This document shows, piece by piece, positions 20,101 to 26,944 of a DNA stretch of 35,896 nt (its first letter is position 1; each line of letters begins with the position of its first letter). The stretch is taken from positions 1 through 35,896 of the forward strand of contig JBBDJB010000019.1 in assembly GCA_040880125.1 (NCBI GenBank), in the 5' to 3' direction. Source of the stretch: JBBDJB01 sp040880125. Its GTDB lineage: Bacteria; Planctomycetota; Planctomycetia; Pirellulales; JBBDJB01. The notes beneath the pieces are model-generated. The model made no database searches, was not told the origin of the DNA, and saw nothing but the letters and a program-made list of their open reading frames with translations. Made by a program: the position numbers and the translations under genes.

Positions 20101-20144
20101 GTGCGGGGAGCGAGCGTTTGCGATGTGGAATCGACTGCTATCAT
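17109..20144 (-). CDS. Exported TPR/CHAT-domain protein lacking the usual catalytic His, 1011 aa
   Basis: Signal peptide (1-38, cleavage after ARA). TPR-like helical hairpins run from about 50 to 540 (e.g. IGELYYQMGEYRLALEHYDA at 90-109; MRSGDFAAAANYFAEA at 286-301). A caspase-like CHAT domain covers about 620-995: the strand LIVVPDNFLWYLPFEAL (726-742), FFAACGMMATGTRTALVSRWRVGG with Cys901 where the protease nucleophile sits, and the closing AAHPLFWSGYMLIDMGD. The strand that should end in a His-Gly (HxxxHG) instead reads LLSDRLIVLDTIETST (825-840), and no His occurs between residues 746 and 975. It is therefore either a pseudoprotease or uses another base. CHAT proteases normally pair with a partner substrate; none is adjacent. 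Monocistronic, divergent from a small lipoprotein gene. Confidence 0.85.
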   Translation of the reverse strand: MIAVDSTSQTLAPRTLASWAGCLAIVLALVFPSAARAQTGRSAPPLSYYVSSYNIYAGEYKDALKGFRSTSRIKSPQSLWIDSICIEAMIGELYYQMGEYRLALEHYDAALDLFVSYSDWMIRVQFPPVIPLDTSLARKVPPWGVSSRNSALGKFPETMLISQGRVNNNAIIEYGGVVQPAMLYPIAVQEIVRCTALALRRRAELLGPVAIHSRMTDKVLAALARRPGPPNHWSGAWLDLQLGLAHLSSGEVAQAESYLKASLVVGGQFDHPLTCVALLELGKLAMRSGDFAAAANYFAEASYSAYYYDDAGVVEEALSYGQRNHLMSGAGGMYAPLVTAAAWANQEDLRQIQTRMLILAAENQAELGQPQLAEAFLRDARTAAARTDISGGPLGGRMSYVTALAQLQQGQTNPAATALQAALASKRTSSVRLFQLALADDLFLKGGITSRVAIELYEQMLSDPLAAHWAEDPYETFGMLLTPHRSAYDHWFMAALDRQEYETALWISDLAKRRRFFGSLPLGGRLLSLRWILEAPEQRLPQTAALQRQALLVRYPSYAHLAQQSAAIAAELAGQPLEPDAADVRRQQIQGWNQLAKLGSSRETMLREMSLRRAPSEMVFPPATRTEQLREQLADGQAVLAFHVASPRLFALMVSNRDLAVWEVASPVAVRDAIVNLLTELGNRESSGQLELEDVTSDNWKVASRQVFDVLFTGSDVDPTRGIEELIVVPDNFLWYLPFEALVHNDVGETLIAQMRVRYAPTASLSVPVGGGVGEVKSTGVVLGELYPRDDGAIAQLAFERIRGAVPGARAIPTPLSAPVGLYGLLSDRLIVLDTIETSTSDAYGFSPIGQSRGDSLQQWMSLPWGSPRQLLLPGFITAAESGLRSRSNLTPGDELFFAACGMMATGTRTALVSRWRVGGRSSIDLVQEFVQELPFAPASEAWQRSVQLSSERPLDSQSEPRLARFDVPDPPTAAHPLFWSGYMLIDMGDVPQQQDGQAAPADPQPIIRLN

Positions 20145-20391
20145 GCGAAGGCCTACTTCTCCATCTTACTCGATGGCCGTGCTAGCGGCGAGTTTTGCGC
20201 TCCGAAATGCCGTGCGGATGAGAAGTGGCGGTTTTTCGAGAAACAGGCCGAAGTCGGCGGACATTACCGACGATAACCATTGTACGCATTGTAGGACCTG
20301 CGGCGCGGAGCGGAGCCGCCCTAGGGAACTGCGGCGAGCCCAATCTCGGCTGCCGGCCGCGGATAACTTCCAGATACCGGAGAATTGGCGG

Positions 20392-20631
20392 ATGGAAACC
20401 ACCAGCCCTCGATATCGAACGCTGGCGACACTCACGGCCGCTGCGATGCTGATGGCCAGCGTTGGTTGCCAAGTAGATGTCGGCGGGCAGACGCTTCCCA
20501 GCGGGTATTACCTGCAGGACGATATTCAGTACTATGCGCCAGGCACTGAGTTCAAGCTCTCGCGCGAGGCAGCCGCGATTGAAGCCGCCGCGGCCGAGAA
20601 TTTGGCTCCGGCCCCGCCGCCGCAACCATAA
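20392..20631 (+). CDS. Small putative lipoprotein, 79 aa
   Basis: Residues 1-24 form a signal sequence with hydrophobic core TLTAAAMLMASVG ending at Cys25, the likely lipidation site (SVGC is an imperfect lipobox). The mature part is only about 54 residues: a Gly/Tyr-rich patch (LPSGYYLQDDIQYYAPG), a short charged helix and a Pro-rich end. No domain is recognised. Short lipoproteins of this shape, often with LPSGYYL-like motifs, are common in planctomycetes, but their function is unknown to me. Start ATG at 20392 is preceded by GGAG about 9 bases upstream. Divergent from the CHAT protein gene (247 bp between starts). Confidence 0.7.
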   Translation: METTSPRYRTLATLTAAAMLMASVGCQVDVGGQTLPSGYYLQDDIQYYAPGTEFKLSREAAAIEAAAAENLAPAPPPQP

Positions 20632-20893
20632 TAGCGCAAGCAGCGGCTGCACCGTCCGCCGATATTAACGCTTCACTTGCGTGCAGTCATGCCGCACGTC
20701 GACGGGTGGAACCTTGCCCTTGCGGGGCTGCTATCGGCAGCCGGGCGAGCCATGCCGCCGTCGACGTATCGGGGGGGCCGGCGCCTTCGCGCCTGACGTT
20801 CGAGACGCAGTTCGCCTTGGATGCGGCTCGTGCCTCGGACGTCGGAGCCCGAAGGTTATTCCCATGCGCAACTCGAGTGAATGGACCTTCGCG

Positions 20894-22108
20894 TCAGGCT
20901 AGTTCTCCCGCTTGAGCAGCGCCGACGAGACGAAGCCGCGGCCTCTCCGGAGCGATCAACGCGCCGGGCCGCTCGCGACTCGAATTGGTAGGTAGAACTG
21001 CCGTTTCCGGTCGCCTTGCCCGGTGTTCTTGCCACCAACGCTCCAGTCGCACGGCTTGAGCGCGAAGAATCGTCGGCCGATAGTGCGTGATACGGTCCAC
21101 CTGCTCATGTCGAACGCTCCAGTCCTCCGTCACGTCTAACCCGCACTGGAGTTCGGTTCGCGTATCGCCGCGCTGGCGGCTGTTTTCGAACATCCTCGCG
21201 GTGAGAAGGCGTGCGGCATCCGATCGCGATTTACAATCGGCTCCCGCCCACAGGCTGACGACGCGTCCGCCGGTGTGAAAGTTGTAGGAGAACGCCACGG
21301 GAAGGCCATCGGCATAGAGCAGGTTGACGTCGAGCATTCCCAGCTTGGCGGCTGCCTCGTGGGTTTCGCGAAAGAAGCTGTCCGTGATATCGATCTGCTT
21401 CTGCGCGCCCGCCTCCTCCGGCCGCTGACGTCGGGATCGCTCGGCAACGACGCCGCACTGCTCGAGCAGGTCCCACCGAGGGTCGGATTGGTCATGTGCT
21501 GCACCTAGAGGACGGTAGCGGACGTACTGCCAACGGCCGCGGTGCATAAAACAGGATTCGTCCTGGCGGCACATATCGTCGGGCTGACACGTGCTCACTT
21601 GTCTAGAGGGGGAAGCATCGGAATGGTCCACCACGGCAAACTCGCGCCACGCGGCGCGTGCCGTTGGAAAGCCGACCGAACGCATCGCCCGCTGGGTTCG
21701 CCAACGATCCCAGCCGAGGGTGGCGACGCCCCGCAGATCCACCATGTCCCAGTCGGGCGAAATGGAGCGAAGATAGCGCATGGCCGCCAACAGGGTCGCC
21801 GTCGCGTTGCCGCCGATAGGACCGCAACAGTTCGCCCAGCCGTCGGCCGGATAGCCAAGCACTCGGAGCGGACCAAATCGATGTTCCTCGGTCCGCACAC
21901 ACAATGGCAGAATGCCGATGGGGCGGCTGCCCGCGTAGGCCACCAAGACGCGGAGCCGCTGCCGCTGCCCGAGGTGCCGCCAATAGACGGTCAGCCAATC
22001 AAGCGTGTGGAAAAACGACCCACCAGGTGTCTCCGGCAGCAATGCCTGCCATAACAACCGGAAATCTTGAAGCGACTCAATGTCGTTGACTTCCACGATT
22101 GCGCTCAT
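20894..22108 (-). CDS. CelD/FemAB-like GNAT acyltransferase, 404 aa
   Basis: Resembles the double-GNAT family with Acetyltransf_6 (CelD/BcsL, BioF2-like), usually found in polysaccharide or cell-envelope gene clusters. Evidence: N-terminal FFHTLDWLTVYWRHLG, then LRVLVAYAGSRPIGILPLCV and WDMVDLRGV; a C-terminal half with LLYADGLPVAFSYNFHTGGRVVSLWAGAD, the GNAT beta4-beta5 pair that holds the acyl donor. I see no fused second enzyme and no sugar-synthesis neighbours, so the substrate is unknown. The frame runs 54 bases further back, but AGGGGA with 6-base spacing before ATG 22108 fixes the start at MSAIVEVND. Lies 212 bp downstream of the toroid membrane protein gene on the same strand; cotranscription possible. 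Confidence 0.8.
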   Translation of the reverse strand: MSAIVEVNDIESLQDFRLLWQALLPETPGGSFFHTLDWLTVYWRHLGQRQRLRVLVAYAGSRPIGILPLCVRTEEHRFGPLRVLGYPADGWANCCGPIGGNATATLLAAMRYLRSISPDWDMVDLRGVATLGWDRWRTQRAMRSVGFPTARAAWREFAVVDHSDASPSRQVSTCQPDDMCRQDESCFMHRGRWQYVRYRPLGAAHDQSDPRWDLLEQCGVVAERSRRQRPEEAGAQKQIDITDSFFRETHEAAAKLGMLDVNLLYADGLPVAFSYNFHTGGRVVSLWAGADCKSRSDAARLLTARMFENSRQRGDTRTELQCGLDVTEDWSVRHEQVDRITHYRPTILRAQAVRLERWWQEHRARRPETAVLPTNSSRERPGALIAPERPRLRLVGAAQAGELA

Positions 22109-22120
22109 GACACTTCCCCT
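22109..22120 (-). promoter_or_regulatory. Shine-Dalgarno that fixes the start of the GNAT gene
   Basis: On the minus strand AGGGGA (22120-22115) is followed by 6 bases and then ATG at 22108. This chooses that ATG over the one at 22162. Confidence 0.7.
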
Positions 22121-22320
22121 GACGGGCGGCGGACGGAATTCTCCGCGGCACAGCACGGGCAAACCTTATGCCGCACGTGACGGCCGGTTCGCCTTGCGCG
22201 TCCAGCCGTCGCCTCAAGCTGAAGCTTGCGTTGATCTTACAGGCACCCGAATAACGACGGCCGCTACAAGCCACGGCCACCAGCGACGTTGCGAAAAGCC
22301 AACATCGCGTTGGCGAAGCA

Positions 22321-24270
22321 CTACCTCAAATCGATCCGGCGAAACAGCGGCGCATGCCGGTAATAGACCTCCAGCGTGCAGGCGGCCAGGCTGGTCATGT
22401 AGAGCCGCCCACCCTGCGGAGCGTATGGCGAGCGGGGATCCCAGCTACCCGCCTCATGCCCCGAGGTGACCTGTGTCTTTAGCAACACCTCACGCATCTG
22501 CCGGTTCCACGATTCCCACGGTGCACCGCCCCAGTGGTGCATCACCTGCGTCGCGTAGTACCAGTAGTAGATGTTGGGGTTCTCGACCGACGGCGGGTAT
22601 TCCTCGGCAAGATGATAGACGCCGATCACCAGGCCGCGGTCGTTACGGTTCCACCCCAGGTACATGCGGCTGAGCAGTGCTTCGGCCGTCATCGTGGCGG
22701 TGGCGGGGCGACGTGGCTGGTAAGCATAGAAGGCCCCGTATGGATCCTTTTGAACGCTGTCAAGAAACTCGCCGGCCAGATCGAGCACGTCACTGGGCAC
22801 GTACAGGTAGGCCGACTTCGCGCTGTGCATTGCCATAAGTTGCCAGCCGACGACGCTCATATCGCCCGCCTGGCCAGGCCGATAACGCCAACCCCCGGCC
22901 GAGTGCTGCGCGTCGCAGATAAAGTCGATCGCCCGCTGCGCCGATCTCCGGAGGGCCTCGTCGCCGGTCAGCTTGTAAGCGTCGCACAACACGATGGCCG
23001 CCTGGGCGTGGACATACATGCCCGCATTGCCGTCGCTGTCTGCCCGCAGGTCGCCGTCCGGCCGCTGATGGGAGATCAACCATTTCAACCCCGACCGTAC
23101 TTCCTGGCGATGTATGCCGAACTTGTGCGTTTGCCCGGCTCCAAGGTAAGCCAGCAGCGCCAAGGCCGTTCCGCCTGCGCATGAGCGGATCTGGCCGCGG
23201 CCGCCACACTGGCCCTGGCAGCCAGGCGAGTTGGGGAACCCGTGCAGGCACCAACTGCCGTCGTCGTTCTGGTGATTTGACATCCAGCGAAGCGCCCGCG
23301 CAACGGCCGCCTCGGTGAGCGTCGTCCCGCCTTCGGCTTCGACAATCTCCGCCCGGAATCGCGGGTCGCGCGTGGCGAGCATCCGCCGGTAAGGGTCGGA
23401 CGAGATCAAATCGCTGCGAACTCGCTCCATTTGCGGCAGCTCCGCCGAATCGTCGGTCGGGTCGACGCGCAGCTCTTGGGCATCATTGCGGGCTGCGGCC
23501 ACCTCGGGCGGCTCCTCCGGCGGCGGTTCCGGCTCGAACGGCAGATCAAGCTCGGTTTCGTTCTGCTGCCGCTCGCTGACCATTTCGCCGCCTTGGCGAT
23601 GCTGCGGGCCGACGGCCGTACTCAACACGATCCGCGGATTCTCCTGCTCGGCGGACAGCGTCCACAGCCCCAGCAGCAAGATCAAGATCAAGTGAAACAC
23701 CAGGCTCGCCAGCCACGCGGTCAGATCGCGCCAGCGGAGCCACCTGGCAGGAACGGGATCGGCGGCGCGTTTTGTTGTCTCGCCGTTGCGCGCGGCGTCG
23801 GGCGACGCTACGGTCGAATTATCCCAATTTCGCTTGCTCTTCGCTCGCTGTGGCGCGGCGGGTTTTAGCGACGGTGTTTTCGGGGACGGTATTTTCGGGG
23901 AGGGTGCTTCCGAAGGTGGAGCCGGCGCGGTCGACCCCGAGAAGTGGGGCGCTGGCGGCGGAACGGCCTTGGTCGACCTGGCCGGCGCGGCGGCCGGAGC
24001 GGGCGTCTTCTCGGGCGCGGATGCGTTTTCTCGACGGTCACGCTCGGCCAACAGGCGCTGAACTTCCCGCTCCTGCTCAACGGACAGCGCGATGCTCGCT
24101 CCGCACCGCCAGCAGTCGGCGGTCATCAGCCACAGCCGCACTGTCATCGGTGCCGAGCAGTCTGGACAGGCGCAGGCGACTACGCTGCCGTTGAGCCAGA
24201 TCGACGGCCGGGCCTTCGAAGGCAGCCCGCTCCCTTGCGATTCGGACAGCGTTGATCGAGGAACGTCCAT
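22321..24270 (-). CDS. Zinc-ribbon, one-TM, prenyltransferase-like alpha/alpha-toroid protein, 649 aa
   Basis: Order (counting from the upstream GTG): a zinc-ribbon-like CPDC...CWRC pair (36-39 and 54-57); Pro/Ala/Ser-rich linker (about 85-175); one transmembrane helix LASLVFHLILILLLGLWTL (188-206); acidic stalk (about 230-275); then a helical repeat domain (about 320-640) with squalene-cyclase/prenyltransferase-type units such as ALRWMSNHQNDDGSW, LKWLISHQRPDGDL and IDFICDAQHSAGGWRYRP. No DXDD motif of hopene cyclases is seen, so enzyme activity is doubtful; the toroid may bind protein or glycan outside the membrane. Such proteins are frequent and unexplained in planctomycetes. Starts GTG 24273 and ATG 24270 are adjacent. 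Divergent from moxR. Confidence 0.8.
   Translation of the reverse strand: MDVPRSTLSESQGSGLPSKARPSIWLNGSVVACACPDCSAPMTVRLWLMTADCWRCGASIALSVEQEREVQRLLAERDRRENASAPEKTPAPAAAPARSTKAVPPPAPHFSGSTAPAPPSEAPSPKIPSPKTPSLKPAAPQRAKSKRNWDNSTVASPDAARNGETTKRAADPVPARWLRWRDLTAWLASLVFHLILILLLGLWTLSAEQENPRIVLSTAVGPQHRQGGEMVSERQQNETELDLPFEPEPPPEEPPEVAAARNDAQELRVDPTDDSAELPQMERVRSDLISSDPYRRMLATRDPRFRAEIVEAEGGTTLTEAAVARALRWMSNHQNDDGSWCLHGFPNSPGCQGQCGGRGQIRSCAGGTALALLAYLGAGQTHKFGIHRQEVRSGLKWLISHQRPDGDLRADSDGNAGMYVHAQAAIVLCDAYKLTGDEALRRSAQRAIDFICDAQHSAGGWRYRPGQAGDMSVVGWQLMAMHSAKSAYLYVPSDVLDLAGEFLDSVQKDPYGAFYAYQPRRPATATMTAEALLSRMYLGWNRNDRGLVIGVYHLAEEYPPSVENPNIYYWYYATQVMHHWGGAPWESWNRQMREVLLKTQVTSGHEAGSWDPRSPYAPQGGRLYMTSLAACTLEVYYRHAPLFRRIDLR
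23869..23913 (-). repeat. Three-unit 15-bp in-frame tandem repeat in the toroid protein linker
   Basis: Units GACGGTGTTTTCGGG-like, with period 15, run through the linker coding region. They encode SPKIP, SPKTP and SLKPA. Slipped-strand changes of whole units would alter linker length without a frameshift. Confidence 0.65.
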
Positions 24271-24741
24271 CACCGATCCGGCGAGTCATGCCTCTGGGGA
24301 AGAGAAAGCCGGCGCGGGCCGGACGCGATCGCATCGAAACCCGAGCCCTCGTGACAGCCCGCCTCGAATCGCCCAGACCGCCCATGCCGCATCGCCGGCG
24401 GCTTTGCGTCGATTCACAAGCGACTGCCTGCTACTTTGTTACAGTACCGGTCGGCATGGCCAAAAGCAACGAGCGGCACAGCACGCGCTGCACGGCCAGC
24501 GGTGAGGCCGGTCAGGCCGAGCGGCCAGTGACGCGCGACTGCGAAGCCTAGTCCGGGGACTGGACCACTGCGCCGGCTAGGCGATACGATGGGGGGGACT
24601 CTTCCGACCGGCCGGCCGGAATTACGCCGTTCCCTCCACCCGAGACGACCCGGCCTGTCGGGCGATATTAACCTTTTCTGGCATCGCCGCTCCCGCGGTT
24701 CGCAAACTTCGACTATTTCCTGCGAGGGCGAAAAGCTCCCC
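24271..24741. other. Divergent intergenic region between toroid protein and moxR, about 470 bp
   Basis: Must contain both promoters. The AT-richer parts, GCTACTTTGTTACAGTACC near 24430-24450 and GATATTAACCTTTTC near 24663-24678, are the likeliest promoter areas, but no -35/-10 pair is convincing. A small inverted repeat (AGTCC/GGACT) occurs near 24550. Short frames here look like chance. Confidence 0.45.
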
Positions 24742-25683
24742 ATGGCGACCGATTTACGCAGCCTTATCGGCCGGCTTGAAGCGAATATGGGCGAGGTCGT
24801 TCTGGGCAAGGCCGATGTGGTTCGGCTGTGCGTCGTCGCGCTGCTCGCCGGAGAGCACGTCCTGCTGGAAGACGTGCCGGGGGTGGGCAAGACACTGGTC
24901 GCCAAGGCGCTGGCCAAGAGTGTCTCCGGGACGTTTTTCCGCATTCAGTTCACGCCCGACCTTCTTCCCAGCGATATCCTGGGGACAAGCGTCTACGATG
25001 CCAACAACAGCCGGTTCAACTATATGAAGGGGCCGATCTTCGCCAACATCGTGCTGGCCGACGAGATCAACCGCACCACGCCCCGCACTCAAAGCGCACT
25101 GCTCGAGGCGATGAGCGAGGGGCAGGTCTCCAACGACAGCCAGACTCACATTCTGCCGCGGCCGTTCATGGTAATTGCCACGCAGAACCCCTTCGAGTTC
25201 GAAGGCACGTATCCTTTGCCGGAAAGCCAGCTCGACCGCTTCCTGCTGCGAATCTCGATGGGCTATCCGAGCCGCCAGGACGAGTTGGAAGTGTTGGCCA
25301 ACCACCGCGAAGGCGAGCCTATCGAGCGCCTGGCCCCGGTGTTGGACTGCGAGGAGATCATCTCGCTGCAACAGGCTGTCCGCCGGGTGTCAGTCGATGA
25401 GAGCATCAACGAGTACATCCTGGATATTGTCGACGCCACGCGGCGATGCGAGGAACTGCACGTCGGCACCAGCACCCGCGGCGCTCTGTGTCTGTATCGT
25501 GCCGCCCAGGCGCTGGCGCTGGTCGAGGGACGCGAGTTCGTCGTGCCGGACGACGTCAAGCGGCTGACCGTGCCGGTCCTGTCGCACCGAGTGATCGCCA
25601 AGGGTTATCTGCACGGCGGCCAGCGCGACGCGGTCGAGGCCTTGATCCAGCGGCTGGTCGACGAAACCCCCGTCCCCAATTGA
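24742..25683 (+). CDS. MoxR-family AAA+ ATPase, 313 aa
   Basis: MoxR ATPases act as chaperones for assembly or metal insertion into partner proteins, often with DUF58/VWA partners coded next door. Seen: Walker A VPGVGKT (45-51), pore-type region SDILGTSVYD, Walker B VLADEIN (104-110, Asp107-Glu108), sensor-1 Asn in ATQNP (146-150), and the C-terminal lid with GTSTRGALCLYRAAQALAL and FVVPDDVKRL. Full length for the family (about 310-330). The frame is open upstream to 24589, but ATG 24742 starts at the conserved helix MATDLRSLIGRLEANMGEVVLG. First gene of a three-gene unit with the DUF58 protein and transglutaminase-like protein. Its stop lies inside a 15-bp tandem duplication. Confidence 0.93.
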   Translation: MATDLRSLIGRLEANMGEVVLGKADVVRLCVVALLAGEHVLLEDVPGVGKTLVAKALAKSVSGTFFRIQFTPDLLPSDILGTSVYDANNSRFNYMKGPIFANIVLADEINRTTPRTQSALLEAMSEGQVSNDSQTHILPRPFMVIATQNPFEFEGTYPLPESQLDRFLLRISMGYPSRQDELEVLANHREGEPIERLAPVLDCEEIISLQQAVRRVSVDESINEYILDIVDATRRCEELHVGTSTRGALCLYRAAQALALVEGREFVVPDDVKRLTVPVLSHRVIAKGYLHGGQRDAVEALIQRLVDETPVPN

Positions 25684-25700
25684 CCCGTCCCCAATTGACC
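25671..25700 (+). repeat. Exact tandem duplication of a 15-bp unit across the moxR stop
   Basis: CGTCCCCAATTGACC occurs twice in a row (25671-25685 and 25686-25700). The first copy encodes the last residues and the TGA stop of MoxR. No phage or transposon end is visible beside it. Confidence 0.9.
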
Positions 25701-25729
25701 TGCGGCGAGTGATTCCGTTCGCCGGACCG

Positions 25730-26944
25730 ATGAAAGTGACACCAATGCGCTCGCGAAGTCAGACACGCTTGTGCCGCGAGGGCTGGTACCTGCTGTTTGT
25801 CCTGACCTTCGTCATCCTCGGCGCCATGATCCGCGACATCAATCTGCTGTTCATTGTCGGCGGGATGATGCTTGGTCCGCTGCTGTACGATGCCCATGCC
25901 GCCGTCGTCTCGCTGCGCGGGCTGCAGGTGCGACGCACGCTGCCCGAGAGCATCTGTGCGGGTGACCTGCTGGTGGTGGGAGTCGCCATTCAGAACACGC
26001 GGGCGCGTTTTACCAGCCGTGCCATTGTCGTCGATGACCGCATCCGCAGCGAAGCCGGCTCCGGCCGCGGATCGCAGGCTACCGCCAGCGTGCTGTTCCC
26101 TCGCGTCGCCCCGGACGAGACATCACACCTCAATTACCACGGCCACGTGCCGCAGCGTGGAGTGTACCGCTTCGGTCCGCTACGGGTGTCCACGCGATTT
26201 CCCCTGGGGCTGGTGCGGTCCACCGCCGCCATTAGCGACAGAGCCACGCTCACCGTCTTTCCCCGGCTGGGGACGCTAACCCCGGCATGGCGCAAGCTGC
26301 ACCAGATGGCGCACGTCGGCAGCCGGCAGTACCAGCCGCGGCAGGGTATGACCGAAGCCGATTTCTATTCGCTGCGCGACTGGCAGACGGGCGACAGCCA
26401 GCGCTGGATTCACTGGCGCACTTCCGCCCGACGGGGTTCACTCGTGGTGCGGCAATTTGAGCAGAAGCAGCAGCAGGACCTGCTGCTCTTGGTCGATCTT
26501 TGGCGGCCCGTACGTCCCAATGAGGACGACCTGCGCCGCGTCGAGATGGCCGTGGGCTTTGCCGCCACCGTGGCCGCGGATATGTGTCGAAGCGGGGGCA
26601 GCCGTCTTGATCTGGGCATCGCCGGCCGGGATCTATCGCTGCTGGGGGGCACCGCGTCCGCGGGCTTTCTCGATGATGCCCTGCGGCGACTGGCGATCGT
26701 GGAGTCCGGAGCGTCCGAGCAACTTGCCGACCTGATCGCCGGCGGCTGCGCGAGGGCCGCACCATCGACAGCCGCCGTGTTGGTCACCACTCGTGAAGTC
26801 GACCTTTCCGAGCCGCGCCTGGCCTCGGCCATTTCCAGCGGCAACGGCGCGGTGGCCACGCGCCGGATGGTGGTGGCCCAGTGCGACACCGACTCTCTGC
26901 GGCAGTACTTCCACTGGAGTCCGCCGGAGGTCGCCGCAAGATGA
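25730..26944 (+). CDS. DUF58 domain-containing membrane protein, about 404 aa
   Basis: Membrane-anchored DUF58 protein, the usual partner of MoxR. Two hydrophobic segments near the N-terminus (WYLLFVLTFVILGAMI and INLLFIVGGMMLGPLLY), then an extracytoplasmic-type beta region (about 60-190), then the DUF58 core: YQPRQGMTEADFYSLRDWQTGD and WIHWRTSARRGSLVVRQFEQ, followed by the VWA-like strand QDLLLLVDLW. A MIDAS-type DxSxS is not visible in this last stretch (LLVDLWRPV), so metal binding is uncertain. Starts possible at GTG 25709, ATG 25730 or ATG 25745; none has a good ribosome binding site, so translation may be coupled to moxR. Its stop overlaps the next start (ATGATGA). Confidence 0.88.
   Translation: MKVTPMRSRSQTRLCREGWYLLFVLTFVILGAMIRDINLLFIVGGMMLGPLLYDAHAAVVSLRGLQVRRTLPESICAGDLLVVGVAIQNTRARFTSRAIVVDDRIRSEAGSGRGSQATASVLFPRVAPDETSHLNYHGHVPQRGVYRFGPLRVSTRFPLGLVRSTAAISDRATLTVFPRLGTLTPAWRKLHQMAHVGSRQYQPRQGMTEADFYSLRDWQTGDSQRWIHWRTSARRGSLVVRQFEQKQQQDLLLLVDLWRPVRPNEDDLRRVEMAVGFAATVAADMCRSGGSRLDLGIAGRDLSLLGGTASAGFLDDALRRLAIVESGASEQLADLIAGGCARAAPSTAAVLVTTREVDLSEPRLASAISSGNGAVATRRMVVAQCDTDSLRQYFHWSPPEVAAR

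Noticed and set aside
20726..20742. GGCTGC-N5-GCAGCC hairpin between convergent genes
   Set aside because: Only a 6-bp stem with no T-run, too weak to call a terminator.
20706..20915. Open frame of 69 codons in the gap between the lipoprotein and GNAT genes
   Set aside because: No ribosome binding site or domain, and it runs into the end of the GNAT gene; probably chance in GC-rich DNA.
22321..24270. Functional squalene-hopene cyclase
   Set aside because: No DXDD motif and a different overall design with zinc ribbon and linker; only the toroid fold is shared.
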